Assembly: GCA_044225555.1 (NCBI GenBank)
Contig: JBGAIM010000017.1
Span: 94,264 to 158,263 of the forward strand
Reading direction: 5' to 3'
DNA length: 64,000 bases
DNA from: JADLHS01 sp044225555
GTDB lineage: Bacteria > Verrucomicrobiota > Verrucomicrobiia > Limisphaerales > JADLHS01
Positions 36,829-45,749 of this stretch are shown one piece after another. A program made the translations under genes and the position numbers. Each line of letters starts with the position of its first letter. Within the stretch, counting starts at the first letter, position 1. The notes beneath the pieces were generated by a model. That model was not told the DNA's origin. It saw only the letters and a list, made by a program, of their open reading frames with translations, and searched no databases.

Positions 36829-37161
36829 CGTGCGAAGTCTAGGTGTGCTCGTAAACTGCGGGCAACAACAATGGGTTTGCTTTCACCTGAGCATGCCTGG
36901 CGCGCCAGAATTGAAAACCGCACAAAAATGTGGTGGGCGGACATTTTCCCCGATCATCCGAGTGATAGCCGGTTTAATCGACCGTCTCGGTGCTTTTTAT
37001 GTTCACCCGCCTTGGCGACTGTGTTACGTTCACGCCCGATGACACGGCCGGTGCTCAACCGCGGAACGATCGTGATGGAGGATCAACCACCTCGCGCGAC
37101 GGCCCCGCTTGTGACAGTTCGAGTGGCCGAAGCCTGGAAACCGCCACCCATCGGATGATCT
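36829..37161. other. Gap upstream of the CBS-domain gene
   Basis: 333 bp divergent region. A 39-codon open frame (ATG 37039 to stop 37158, MTRPVLNRGTIVMEDQ...) ends three bases before the CBS gene and could be a short translated leader, but nothing in its sequence is recognisable. Otherwise no RNA or repeat is seen. Confidence 0.4.
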
Positions 37162-37617
37162 ATGACCCATTCCATTCACATTAGCGAAATCCTGTCGCAT
37201 AAAGGCAATATCGTCTGGAGTGTCTCGCCCGAGGCTACGGTTCTGGAAGCCATCCAGATGATGGCTGACAAAAACGTCGGCGCGCTGCTCGTCACCAAGG
37301 ATGATCGTCTGGTTGGCGTGCTCTCCGAGCGCGACTACACGCGGAAGGTGATCTTGAAGGGCCGGTCATCCAAGGACACCCCTGTGCGCGACATCATTTC
37401 GGGCAAGGTGATTTCCGTCAGTCCCGACCACACCGTGGAAGAGTGCATGCGATTGATGACGGAACACCGCATCCGCCATCTGCCCGTGGTGCACGGGCCA
37501 AAAATCCTCGGGGTGATTTCCATCGGCGACCTGGTGAACTCGATCATCTCGCACCAGACTTCAGCCATCCAGCAGTTGGAAACCTATATCACGGGACTCC
37601 CCACCCCGCCCGTTTAA
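37162..37617 (+). CDS. Tandem CBS-domain protein
   Basis: 151 residues made of two CBS motifs. The first is IVWSVSPEATVLEAIQMMADKNVGALLVTKDDRLVGVLSERDYTRKVIL. The second is ISVSPDHTVEECMRLMTEHRIRHLPVVHGPKILGVISIGDLVNSII. Such pairs bind adenosine nucleotides (AMP, ATP, SAM) and act as energy or ligand sensors, usually on another protein. No catalytic or DNA-binding domain is attached. Its 3' end overlaps the end of the convergent folB gene by 29 bp. Partner unknown. Confidence 0.93.
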   Translation: MTHSIHISEILSHKGNIVWSVSPEATVLEAIQMMADKNVGALLVTKDDRLVGVLSERDYTRKVILKGRSSKDTPVRDIISGKVISVSPDHTVEECMRLMTEHRIRHLPVVHGPKILGVISIGDLVNSIISHQTSAIQQLETYITGLPTPPV

Positions 37618-37975
37618 GGCCGCTGCTGGTCCGGTTTTGGGTTACGCTCACGGAGACGTAACTGGCTTGGGGGAGGGGAAATTTCTTCACGATCACCGTT
37701 ACCGTTTCCGGATGAAACTCGTTGAGAACGAGGTCGGCCACTTCCGTGGCCACTTTCTCAATCAGCTTCCAGCTCCGGCCCTGGCCGAACTTGGTGATTT
37801 TTTGAGCGACCTCAAAATAATCAATGGTCTTCGTCACGCGATCACTGACCGCCGCTGAACTGAAATCATAGCCCATATCCACGGTGATCAGCAGCCTTTG
37901 CGGCTTCGCCCGCTCCTCGTCCGGTACTCCCACGTGAAATTGTACCTCCAGATCAACAATCGAAATTTTTGACAT
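37589..37975 (-). CDS. folB: Dihydroneopterin aldolase
   Basis: 128 residues from ATG 37975 (a GTG one codon earlier is also possible). Converts 7,8-dihydroneopterin to 6-hydroxymethyl-dihydropterin in folate synthesis. Family signs: IVDLEVQFHVGVPDEERAKPQRLLITVDM, DYFEVAQKI, KLIEKVATEVADLVL with the conserved E and K positions, and VIVKKFPLPQASYVSVSV. It is the downstream gene of none; it is placed three bases before (upstream of) the HAD-Nudix gene stop in opposite reading order, that is, folB lies downstream in coordinate but is transcribed after the HAD-Nudix gene. FolK, the next enzyme of the pathway, is about 4 kb away on the other strand. Confidence 0.93.
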   Translation of the reverse strand: MSKISIVDLEVQFHVGVPDEERAKPQRLLITVDMGYDFSSAAVSDRVTKTIDYFEVAQKITKFGQGRSWKLIEKVATEVADLVLNEFHPETVTVIVKKFPLPQASYVSVSVTQNRTSSGLKRAGWGVP

Positions 37976-37978
37976 CAC

Positions 37979-39076
37979 TTAAATCTTTCCTTTGGACTCC
38001 GTGGCTGCCGAAACGCCGGCCAAAACTGCCTCCAGCAACCGGCGGGTGGGGGCGTTGATTGACATGCTCAACGCCTCACCCGGTTTCACCCAGCGAAATA
38101 CCTGCGCCTCTTCGTTCAGCTTCACCTGCATTTCCCTGGCAACCCGACAGGTGTAGTTCAGCAAAACGAAGTGGGCCTCGCGATAAAATTCCTTCGAGTG
38201 AATGCAATCCTGCACCAGCACAAACTTGATGTCGATGATGTCGAGGTTGGTTTCCTCCTTGAGTTCGCGGCGCAAGGCTGCCTCCGAAGTTTCGCCCCAC
38301 TTCACCTTGCCGCCGGGAATGCCCCAGAGATTAGACCACTTGTGTGTGCGCACCATCAGTACCTGGCCGGTGTTGTCGAAGATCAAACCGCCGACGGTGA
38401 CCACGGGCGGATGGGCTGATTCAAAATCTTTCGCCGGTGGTTTCAAATGCAGTTCGTTCTGCTGTAGTAGTTCCCGCAACTCGCCGAGATGTTCCACGAT
38501 CAAGTCCGGTTCGGCGGCCCGCAATTGATCCAGCGTGTTGTACCCGGTCAACACTGCGCAGGAATGAATGCCGCCATGGCGCGCCGTCTCGATGTCATGC
38601 TGCATGTCACCGATGAACAACGTCTCGTCTGATCGCAGTTTGTTATCTTCCAGGATTTCGTGAATCTTTTTACGTTTATCCCAGACACCGATGTAGGGTT
38701 TGTCCAGGTACTCGCCAAATCCCGTCGCGCGTTGCTGCACTTCAAAATGATCGCTGGCTACCGTGCTTAGAAGAAAAGTCCTTAGCCGATGGTGGCGGGC
38801 GAATTCCAAAAATTCCCGCGCGTGGGGCAGGGCACACACCGAAGCCTGGCATTGCCGGAAGCGGCTGTGAAACCACGATTCCAACTGGTCCATCGGCACG
38901 TGCGGCGTGTACTTGTCGTAAAAGATCGTAAAGGGCAGACAAAACTCCGCCCGGAACTGCTCCAATGTCATCTCCGCCCGGCCCGCCTGCGTCAGCACGT
39001 AGTTCGACGCCTCCCACACGGCGGGCAGGTCGTCCACCAACGTGCCGGACCAGTCAAAGATGATATTGCGGATCAC
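37979..39076 (-). CDS. HAD-family phosphatase fused to a Nudix hydrolase
   Basis: 365 residues. Residues 1-215 are a HAD domain of the phosphoglycolate-phosphatase/phosphonatase type: motif I FDWSGTLVDD (D8), motif II LLST, a lysine in WDKRKKI, and motif IV FIGDMQHDIETARHGG. The usual second Asp of motif I is Ser10, as in DxSGT/DxAGT variants. Residues 225-360 are a Nudix domain with a complete box GKVKWGETSEAALRRELKEETNL. The fusion suggests one protein that hydrolyses a nucleotide-type diphosphate and then the product, or cleans up damaged metabolites; this is inference. Transcribed with folB three bases downstream. Confidence 0.9.
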   Translation of the reverse strand: MIRNIIFDWSGTLVDDLPAVWEASNYVLTQAGRAEMTLEQFRAEFCLPFTIFYDKYTPHVPMDQLESWFHSRFRQCQASVCALPHAREFLEFARHHRLRTFLLSTVASDHFEVQQRATGFGEYLDKPYIGVWDKRKKIHEILEDNKLRSDETLFIGDMQHDIETARHGGIHSCAVLTGYNTLDQLRAAEPDLIVEHLGELRELLQQNELHLKPPAKDFESAHPPVVTVGGLIFDNTGQVLMVRTHKWSNLWGIPGGKVKWGETSEAALRRELKEETNLDIIDIKFVLVQDCIHSKEFYREAHFVLLNYTCRVAREMQVKLNEEAQVFRWVKPGEALSMSINAPTRRLLEAVLAGVSAATESKGKI

Positions 39077-39155
39077 GCGCCCATTCTAGCGAACCTGTGT
39101 GACGGGGCAACTCACACGTTGTCAGTCACGTCAAACGCCCCTATACTGACAGTTC

Positions 39156-39965
39156 ATGATTTTGGAATTTACCAAGATGAACGGAGCCGGGAATGATTTC
39201 ATTCTCCTGGACAACCGCGCCGGGAATATCCGGTTGAGTGGCGAGCAGATTATCCGCCTCTGCGACCGTCATCGCGGCATTGGCGCGGACGGCGTGATGA
39301 TCCTCGTGCCATCCCGCACCGGCAAGGCGGACTGGGCTTGGGATTTCTACAACAGTGACGGTAGCACGGGCGAAATGTGCGGTAACGGCGCCCGTTGCTT
39401 TGCGCGGTTTGTGCAAAAATCCGTGGGACTCAGCCGTGATTTCACATTTGAAACCGAGGCTGGCATCATCACCGCCAGCTTCAACGGTGAACGCGTGACG
39501 GTGAATTTGACCAAACCCATGGATTTGCGACTTAACGAGCAGGTGGTGCTTTCGACGGGCGGCACAACCATCCACTCGCTCAATACCGGAGTTCCGCACG
39601 CCGTTCTCTACGTGCCGGACGCGGACAAAGCCATGGTGATGTCGCTCGGACCAGAAGTCCGCCGGCACGTCCACTTCGGTCCACGCGGGACCAACGTCAA
39701 CTTCGTTCAGGTGCTCGGGCCAAATCATATCCGCGTGCGCACGTTCGAGCGTGGCGTTGAGGGCGAAACCCTCGCTTGTGGTACCGGAGTGTGTGCCTCG
39801 GCGATGATTTCGGCACGCGTTCATCAGTTCAGTTCGCCGGTAAAAGTACAGGTCCAAGGCGGCGACACGCTGGAAGTCAGCTTCCAGCAGGCTGGCGGGG
39901 AATTCGACAATGTGCGCCTCAGCGGTCCGGCGGACTTTGTTTTTACCGGGCGACTTGAGATTTAG
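39156..39965 (+). CDS. dapF: Diaminopimelate epimerase
   Basis: 269 residues, full length. Interconverts LL- and meso-diaminopimelate by a two-cysteine mechanism. The catalytic cysteines are C81 in CGNGARCFARF and C208 in ACGTGVCAS; MNGAGNDFILLD at the N-terminus and HFGPRGTNVNFVQ are typical. Supplies meso-DAP for peptidoglycan and lysine. It is followed after 140 bp by dapA-dapB, so the three lysine-pathway genes are adjacent and co-oriented. Confidence 0.96.
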   Translation: MILEFTKMNGAGNDFILLDNRAGNIRLSGEQIIRLCDRHRGIGADGVMILVPSRTGKADWAWDFYNSDGSTGEMCGNGARCFARFVQKSVGLSRDFTFETEAGIITASFNGERVTVNLTKPMDLRLNEQVVLSTGGTTIHSLNTGVPHAVLYVPDADKAMVMSLGPEVRRHVHFGPRGTNVNFVQVLGPNHIRVRTFERGVEGETLACGTGVCASAMISARVHQFSSPVKVQVQGGDTLEVSFQQAGGEFDNVRLSGPADFVFTGRLEI

Positions 39966-40105
39966 TTGGCGGCGTTGGATACGAGGTGACCACGCATAAG
40001 CCGCCCGGATGCGCTGGATGACTTGGTTGCGTCGTTCGCGGGAAATTTCTGACTCGCCAAGCGCGCCATTTTCTCCGAGCATGACAGGCTTTTGGAATCT
40101 GAATC

Positions 40106-40987
40106 ATGAGATTTACCGGCACATACACAGCGATTGTTACTCCGTTCAAGAACGGCAAGATTGATGAACCCGCCCTCGAACGGCTGATCAAGTCCCAGGT
40201 CAAAGGCGGTGTGGATGGCGTTGTCCCCGTCGGCACGACTGGCGAATCCGCCACGGTGGATTACGAGGAGCACATCCGACTCATTGCCCTCTCAGTGAAA
40301 TTCGCCGCCGGCAAGATCAAGGTAATCGCCGGCACGGGCGGCAACTCGACCAAGGAAGCCATCTATCTCACGCAGGAAGCCGAGAAGGCGGGCGCGGATG
40401 CCTCACTCCAGGTCGCACCTTATTACAACAAACCGACACAGGAGGGTTTGTTCCAACATTTCCATGCCGTGGCTTGCGCCACGCATCTACCCATCATCCT
40501 TTACAGTATTCCCGGGCGGTGCGGGATCGAGATTGCCGTCGAAACGGTTAATCGCCTCGCTCACGACAGCGTAAACATTGTCGGCATCAAGGAAGCTGGC
40601 GGCAATCCTGACCGGGTTTCCCAGTTGCGGGCCGTGCTGGGGCATAAGTTTACGATTCTGTCGGGTGACGATGCGTTGACGTTGCCGTTCATGGCGGTAG
40701 GAGCGCACGGCGTGGTGAGCGTGGCATCCAATGTCATTCCCCGGGAAGTCGCCCACATGGTCCGGGCGTATGCTTCTGGCAACACCTCGCTCGCGCTGAA
40801 GCTGCACGAGAAGTTCTACCCGATTTTCAAGGACCTGTTTATCGAAACCAATCCGTGTCCGGTCAAGGCCGCGCTCTCGATGCTGGGCATGATGGATGAC
40901 GAATTCCGCCTGCCGCTCGTGCCGATCAGTGACGCCAGCCGGGACAAGCTGCGCAAGACGTTGAAAAACTGCGGGGTGCTGAAATGA
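40106..40987 (+). CDS. dapA: 4-hydroxy-tetrahydrodipicolinate synthase
   Basis: 293 residues. Condenses pyruvate with aspartate semialdehyde. The Schiff-base lysine is K162 in VGIKEAGGNPDR. Y133 lies in LYSIPGRCGIEI (usual LYNVPGRT). The GTTGESATV motif binds the substrate. The 140-bp gap after dapF shows no terminator. The stop overlaps the dapB start. Confidence 0.97.
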   Translation: MRFTGTYTAIVTPFKNGKIDEPALERLIKSQVKGGVDGVVPVGTTGESATVDYEEHIRLIALSVKFAAGKIKVIAGTGGNSTKEAIYLTQEAEKAGADASLQVAPYYNKPTQEGLFQHFHAVACATHLPIILYSIPGRCGIEIAVETVNRLAHDSVNIVGIKEAGGNPDRVSQLRAVLGHKFTILSGDDALTLPFMAVGAHGVVSVASNVIPREVAHMVRAYASGNTSLALKLHEKFYPIFKDLFIETNPCPVKAALSMLGMMDDEFRLPLVPISDASRDKLRKTLKNCGVLK

Positions 40988-41718
40988 CCCGCATCATCAT
41001 CACGGGCGCCAAAGGCCGCATGGGCAAGGCGCTCATCGCCTGTTCGCCGCAGCATCGCGAAGTAGAAGTGGTAGGGCAGGTTGATCAGGGCGACGACTTG
41101 TCGGCCATCGTTGCGCGCTGCGATGTGGTGGTTGATTTCAGTTCTCATTCAGCAACGGCAGGGATTGCCGAGCTTTGCTCTAAGCACAGCAAGGCGTTGG
41201 TCGTCGGCACGACCGGTCACGACGATACCGAGAAGTCACGCATCACGCATCACGCTTCCCGCATTCCGATGGTGCTCGCGTCAAACTATTCGACCGGCGT
41301 GAACACCCTATTCTGGCTCACGCGCAAGGCGGCGGAAATTCTTGGCCCCAGTTTCGACCTCGAAGTGGTCGAGATGCATCACCGCCTGAAGAAAGATGCC
41401 CCGAGCGGCACAGCGAAATCTCTGGCGGAAGTTCTCGCCGGAGTGAGGAAGCAACAGCTCGCGAAAGTAGCCCGCCACGGGCGCGAAGGCATCGTCGGCG
41501 AGCGCACCGCGGAGGAAATCGGCATTCACTCTATTCGCGGCGGCGACGTGGTTGGCGATCACACCGTTGTTTTTGCCACGAACGGCGAGCGCGTTGAACT
41601 GACCCACAAAGCTTCGAGCCGGGACACCTTTGCCAACGGCGCCTTGCGTGCAGCCTCGTGGGTTGTGCAACAAAAGCCCGGGCTTTACGATATGCAGGAT
41701 GTGTTGGGCTTGAAGTAA
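40984..41718 (+). CDS. dapB: 4-hydroxy-tetrahydrodipicolinate reductase
   Basis: 244 residues. NAD(P)H-binding IIITGAKGRMGKALI, VVGTTGH, and the substrate/catalytic block EMHHRLKKDAPSGTAK with the catalytic His and Lys. ATG overlaps the dapA stop (ATGA), so the two are translationally coupled. The stretch DDTEKSRITHHASRIPMVLASNYSTGVN is unusual: SRITHHASR is encoded by four 7-nt repeats and replaces the helix that normally precedes the beta-strand here, without changing the length much. Confidence 0.95.
   Translation: MTRIIITGAKGRMGKALIACSPQHREVEVVGQVDQGDDLSAIVARCDVVVDFSSHSATAGIAELCSKHSKALVVGTTGHDDTEKSRITHHASRIPMVLASNYSTGVNTLFWLTRKAAEILGPSFDLEVVEMHHRLKKDAPSGTAKSLAEVLAGVRKQQLAKVARHGREGIVGERTAEEIGIHSIRGGDVVGDHTVVFATNGERVELTHKASSRDTFANGALRAASWVVQQKPGLYDMQDVLGLK
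41236..41263. repeat. 7-nt periodic repeat inside dapB
   Basis: Heptamers TCACGCA, TCACGCA, TCACGCT, TCCCGCA in phase with an uninterrupted dapB frame. Confidence 0.9.
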
Positions 41719-41748
41719 GAGGCACGGTGACTGCTTGATTTCGTAAGT

Positions 41749-42252
41749 ATGAACACGTTTGAAACCGCCATCGTCGCCCTCGGTTCCAACGTGGGTGATT
41801 CCCCCGGCATTCTCCGGCGTGCCATGGAGCGGTTGGCGGAACTTTCCGTCCGGCCCATGGTGAAGTCCTCCCTCTGGCAGACCACGCCGGTGGACTGCCC
41901 GCCTGGTTCACCACCATTCGTCAACGCGGTGGTAGCACTAACTCCGATGGTGGGAGAGACGCCCGAATCACTGCTTGCCAAGTTGTTGGCTCTCGAGAAG
42001 GAGTTCGGTCGCAAACCCAAGCAGGTTCTCAACGAACCCCGCCGGCTCGATCTGGATCTGATTATCTTTGGCAACGAAACTCGTCTGACGCCCGCGCTCA
42101 CTTTGCCGCATCCGCGTGCCGTGGAACGCCGCTTTGTATTGCAGCCGTTGAGCGAAATTGCGCCCGACTTGGTCCTACCCAATCAAAGCAAGTCCGTGAC
42201 TCAGTTGCTCGCGAAGCTGACTTCCCGCGAAAAGCTGGTCAGGCTTCCATAA
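41749..42252 (+). CDS. folK: 2-amino-4-hydroxy-6-hydroxymethyldihydropteridine pyrophosphokinase
   Basis: 167 residues. Transfers pyrophosphate from ATP to the pterin in folate synthesis. VALGSNVGDSPGILRRAMERL, SSLWQTTPVDCPPGSPPFVNAVV, LLALEKEFGR and RRLDLDLIIFGNE (the Asp pair binding Mg) with LPHPRAVERRFVLQPL are the standard blocks. Follows dapB by 30 bp, possibly in the same transcript. Confidence 0.96.
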   Translation: MNTFETAIVALGSNVGDSPGILRRAMERLAELSVRPMVKSSLWQTTPVDCPPGSPPFVNAVVALTPMVGETPESLLAKLLALEKEFGRKPKQVLNEPRRLDLDLIIFGNETRLTPALTLPHPRAVERRFVLQPLSEIAPDLVLPNQSKSVTQLLAKLTSREKLVRLP

Positions 42253-42276
42253 CCGGCGACAAGGATTTCTTTCCGC

Positions 42277-43602
42277 CTAATGTCCACCGGAAGCGGTCTC
42301 ACTGGCTTGTGCTGTCTTCGGTGGATGAAAGAACAGCGCCAGCGCAATTGCGGCCGCAGTCGCGCAAATCATTGGCACGAGGAACAAGCCATGGAAGTTG
42401 GTCACGCCATCATTGATGAATACCTTCTGACTGAGGTAGGGACAGATTGAATTCGCCAGCAGAGCGCCGATGCCAAGAATCATCACGTTGAACAGCCCCT
42501 GTGCGCTGGCCCGGGCATCCTTCGGGAAATAGGCATCCACAAAAATGTAAACCGTCGCGAAGAAGAACGCGTAACAGATGCCGTGGAGGATTTGCACAAG
42601 GATGATGAGTTCCTTGTGTTGTGGCAGAAACGCATACACAGCGAAACGCGCCGCGTGACCCAGGATGCCGATGATCATCGTTGTGCGCCAGCCGAGCCGC
42701 TTCAGCGTCGCGCCGAGAATGAACATGGTCAGAATTTCGGCGATCTGACCCACGCTCATTACGGGCATGATCCAGTTGCCCGGAATGCCCACGCCGCCCG
42801 CCGTTTGATCAGCACCGAGGAAACTGCCGGTCCAGTTGAAATAACAATTGTGGACGAAGGAATCCACCATGGTCACCAGCCAGAGCACGAGTACGAACGG
42901 ATGCTTCAGAAGCTTTACTGCTTCCAGCCAGGCGAGCTTTTCCCTCGCACCCTCGCTGGCTTTTTTCGGCGGTGTGTGGGGCAGGACGAAGCTGAAGGCC
43001 GCCAACAGCAATGACGCGATGCCGGCCACGATGTAAGTCCAGCGGGCGCCGGCCTTGGCGGCTTCGCCCGTGAGCGGATTCGCCAGGATGGCGCCGAGCC
43101 AACCGCTGAGCCCTTGCGGATTCGCAGCGTGGACCCTGTCGTAGTCCACCAAGATGAATACGAACGGCCAGGCGGCAAGAATCCAACCAATCGTTCCGCC
43201 CATGCGCACGATCCCAAATTCCTTTTGCGCATCTTTCATTGCCGCGAAGGCGATCGAGTTCGTGATGGAGATGGTCGGCACGTAGAGGAGGCAATGCACC
43301 AGCATCAGCCCAAAGAACGGCCAGAAGGATTTGGTGAAGGCACAACCCAGAATTGCCAGTCCGCCAACGAGGTGACTGAAGGCCAGAAACTTTTCTGCCG
43401 CGAAATGGCGGTCAGCGTATTGGTTGCTGAAGAACATACCCACCACGGCCGCGATGGGAAAGGCGTTGAGAATCCATGACTGCTGCGCTGGGCTGAATCC
43501 CAAACTGGGCAGGTAGCCAAAGATCAGCGGCAACCAGGCGCCCCAGATGAAGAATTCCAGCACCATCATCACGAAGAGTTTGAAACGCGGTGAGTTGTTC
43601 AT
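42277..43602 (-). CDS. MFS transporter, nucleoside:H+ symporter-like
   Basis: 441 residues from ATG 43602, about 12 membrane helices. The N-terminus FKLFVMMVLEFFIWGAWLPLIFGYLPSLGFSPAQQ and the GIVRMGGTIGWILAAW segment are as in the NupG/XapB-type nucleoside symporter family and the sugar-related carriers near it. Substrate cannot be fixed; nucleosides are the closest guess. It converges on folK, 24 bp apart. A 28-residue extension of the frame upstream is rejected because it is arginine-rich and lacks support. Confidence 0.85.
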   Translation of the reverse strand: MNNSPRFKLFVMMVLEFFIWGAWLPLIFGYLPSLGFSPAQQSWILNAFPIAAVVGMFFSNQYADRHFAAEKFLAFSHLVGGLAILGCAFTKSFWPFFGLMLVHCLLYVPTISITNSIAFAAMKDAQKEFGIVRMGGTIGWILAAWPFVFILVDYDRVHAANPQGLSGWLGAILANPLTGEAAKAGARWTYIVAGIASLLLAAFSFVLPHTPPKKASEGAREKLAWLEAVKLLKHPFVLVLWLVTMVDSFVHNCYFNWTGSFLGADQTAGGVGIPGNWIMPVMSVGQIAEILTMFILGATLKRLGWRTTMIIGILGHAARFAVYAFLPQHKELIILVQILHGICYAFFFATVYIFVDAYFPKDARASAQGLFNVMILGIGALLANSICPYLSQKVFINDGVTNFHGLFLVPMICATAAAIALALFFHPPKTAQASETASGGH

Positions 43603-43701
43603 AGCGATGGCGCGGAGCTTAGTGAACCGAGCAAGGCGGGGCAAGCGGGGAGAAGCGACATGAGTGTGGGTGAACCGTAACTTCAACTGCGCTTGAGACA
43701 G

Positions 43702-43733
43702 AAAAACGCCTTCACTCGGGCGAGTGAAGGCGT
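43702..43733 (-). terminator. Rho-independent terminator of dxs
   Basis: On the minus strand: ACGCCTTCACTC, loop GCCC, and its exact 12-bp complement (43706-43733), followed by TTTTT (43702-43706 overlap). It lies 26 bp after the dxs stop. Confidence 0.93.
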
Positions 43734-43758
43734 CAAAGCCAAACTGGGATGACTCGAA

Positions 43759-45747
43759 CTAAGCGACCGCGCCCAGCAGTTTCGTCGCGGCTGGCGCCTC
43801 ACTGAACTGCGCCTTCACCTTGGCCACGGTATTTTCAACCGTGAGGCCATAGCGGCGACGGAGTTCGTCCTGGGTGGAGGCGTGTTCGATGAATTGATCC
43901 GGCCAGCCGATGCGCACAACCGGCGTGGTGATGCCCTTGTCGCCAAACAACTCCAGCACCGCCGAGCCATAGCCACCCATGAGCACGTGATCTTCCAGCG
44001 TCACAATCACGTCCGCCGCGCGACCGAAAAACTCATGCGTGCCAGCATCAATCGGTTTGGTGAATCGCGGATTGATCACGGCGATGTCGTAGCCTTCCGC
44101 GGACAATTGCACGGCGGCTTTGCGCGCGATGGGGTTCATGTTGCCCAGACCAAACAAGGCGACCTTGCGCTTCCCATTGCTGGCGAAGTTGTGCTGCACT
44201 TCGGCCTTGCCGATTTCGAGCAGCTTGGGCTGATCCTTGATCGGCACGCCTTCGGCGTTGCCGCGCGGGTAGCGGATGAACGTCGGATGATTCTGATGCG
44301 TGGCCGTGAACATCATGTCCTGCAACTCGTCCTCGTCCTTCGGCGCCATGGCGATCAGGTTGGGAAGGCAGCGCAGGTAGGCAATGTCGAACAAGCCGTG
44401 GTGCGTGGGGCCGTCGTTGGCGGAAAGGCCGGCGCGATCCATGCAGAAAATCACCGGCAAATCCTGCAGACAGACGTCGTGATGGATGCAGTCGTAGGCG
44501 CGCTGGAGAAACGTGGAATAAATCGCCACGACCGGGTGATAACCCATCGTCGCCATGCCAGCAGCAAAGACGACGGCATGTTCTTCCGCGATACCCACGT
44601 CTATGTAACGCTCGGGCATCGCCTTCTCCAAATGCTTCAAGCCGGTGCCGGTGGGCATGGCGGCGGTGATGCCGACCAGATTGTTGTTGTTCCGGCAAAG
44701 CTTGACCATCGTCTGGCCGAACACGTCCTGATAGGCAGGCGGCGTGCCGGGCTTGGCGGCGGGCGTTTCGCCAGTCTTCACGTCGTACGGTCCAAGCCCA
44801 TGGAACTTCTCTGGCTGCTTGAGCGCGGCCTCGAAGCCCTTGCCCTTTTTCGTCAGGATATGGATGACGATGGGATGATCGCAGGTCTTGGCAAATTCCA
44901 GGGTGCTGATGAGCAGCGGCAGATCATGGCCGTCAATCGGGCCGAGATAGCGCACGCCCATTTCCTCGAACAGGATCGCGCTGCCGAACCCGCCGCGTCC
45001 GTCTGCTTCGGCGGAATACTCCTTGGGCCGCAGGCTGACCTGGGAGAGTGCGCCCTTGAAACCTTCCTCGGCTTTGTGTGCGAGTTTGAGCGCCAGATCG
45101 CCCTTGGGAAGCTTCTTGAGAAAGTTTTGAAAATCGCGGGCCAGCTTGTTGTACGACGGATTCGTGATGAGCTTGTTGAGATAGTTGTTAATCGCGCCCA
45201 CGTTCTTCGCGATGCTCCACTCGTTGTCGTTGAGAATGCCGATGAACTTCTTGGTCGTGGTGGAAATGTTGTTCAGCGCTTCGTAAGAAATCCCGTTCGT
45301 CAAAGCCGCGTCGCCAAAGATGCAGACAACGTTTTCATCCGTGCCGCGCTTGTCGCGCGCCGCCGCCATGCCGAGCGCGGCGGACAACGCCGTGCCCGCG
45401 TGCCCCGCGCCGAAACAGTCATGTTCACTTTCCGTGCGCAACGCGAAGCCATTCAAGCCGTCGGTCTGGCGGATGGTGTTAAAGCGATCCTTGCGGCCCG
45501 TGAGAATCTTGTGGACATAGACCTGATGGCTCACGTCCCAGACAAACTTGTCCTTGGGCGTGCTGAACACGTGATGCAGGGCGAGGGTGAGTTCCACCAC
45601 GCCCAGATTCGGGCCGAGGTGGCCGCCTGCCTTGGCGAGACCGGTGATCAACTCCTGCCGGATTTCTTCGGCGAGCTTTTCCAGTTGCGGCGGCGTGAGT
45701 TTCTTTACGTGTGCCGGTCCGTCCACCATGTCCAGGTATCTGTTCAT
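43759..45747 (-). CDS. dxs: 1-deoxy-D-xylulose-5-phosphate synthase
   Basis: 662 residues. Condenses pyruvate and glyceraldehyde 3-phosphate, first step of the MEP isoprenoid pathway; ThDP dependent. Motifs: LGPNLGVVELTLALHHVF, WDVSHQVYVHKILTGR, GAGHAGTALSAALGMA, ThDP site GDAALTNGISYEALNN, YLGPIDGHDL, DVGIAEEHAVVFAAGMA, DRAGLSANDGPTHHG. Slightly longer than the usual 620-640. The start ATG 45747 lies two bases after the xseB stop, an arrangement common for these two genes. Ends at a strong terminator. Confidence 0.97.
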   Translation of the reverse strand: MNRYLDMVDGPAHVKKLTPPQLEKLAEEIRQELITGLAKAGGHLGPNLGVVELTLALHHVFSTPKDKFVWDVSHQVYVHKILTGRKDRFNTIRQTDGLNGFALRTESEHDCFGAGHAGTALSAALGMAAARDKRGTDENVVCIFGDAALTNGISYEALNNISTTTKKFIGILNDNEWSIAKNVGAINNYLNKLITNPSYNKLARDFQNFLKKLPKGDLALKLAHKAEEGFKGALSQVSLRPKEYSAEADGRGGFGSAILFEEMGVRYLGPIDGHDLPLLISTLEFAKTCDHPIVIHILTKKGKGFEAALKQPEKFHGLGPYDVKTGETPAAKPGTPPAYQDVFGQTMVKLCRNNNNLVGITAAMPTGTGLKHLEKAMPERYIDVGIAEEHAVVFAAGMATMGYHPVVAIYSTFLQRAYDCIHHDVCLQDLPVIFCMDRAGLSANDGPTHHGLFDIAYLRCLPNLIAMAPKDEDELQDMMFTATHQNHPTFIRYPRGNAEGVPIKDQPKLLEIGKAEVQHNFASNGKRKVALFGLGNMNPIARKAAVQLSAEGYDIAVINPRFTKPIDAGTHEFFGRAADVIVTLEDHVLMGGYGSAVLELFGDKGITTPVVRIGWPDQFIEHASTQDELRRRYGLTVENTVAKVKAQFSEAPAATKLLGAVA

Positions 45748-45749
45748 AA

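Noticed and set aside
36640..37158. 172-residue frame running from the SGNH-TPR gene start to the CBS gene
   Set aside because: Its first part is antisense to the SGNH-TPR gene and the composition is Arg/Pro-rich; only its last 39 codons could be a leader peptide.
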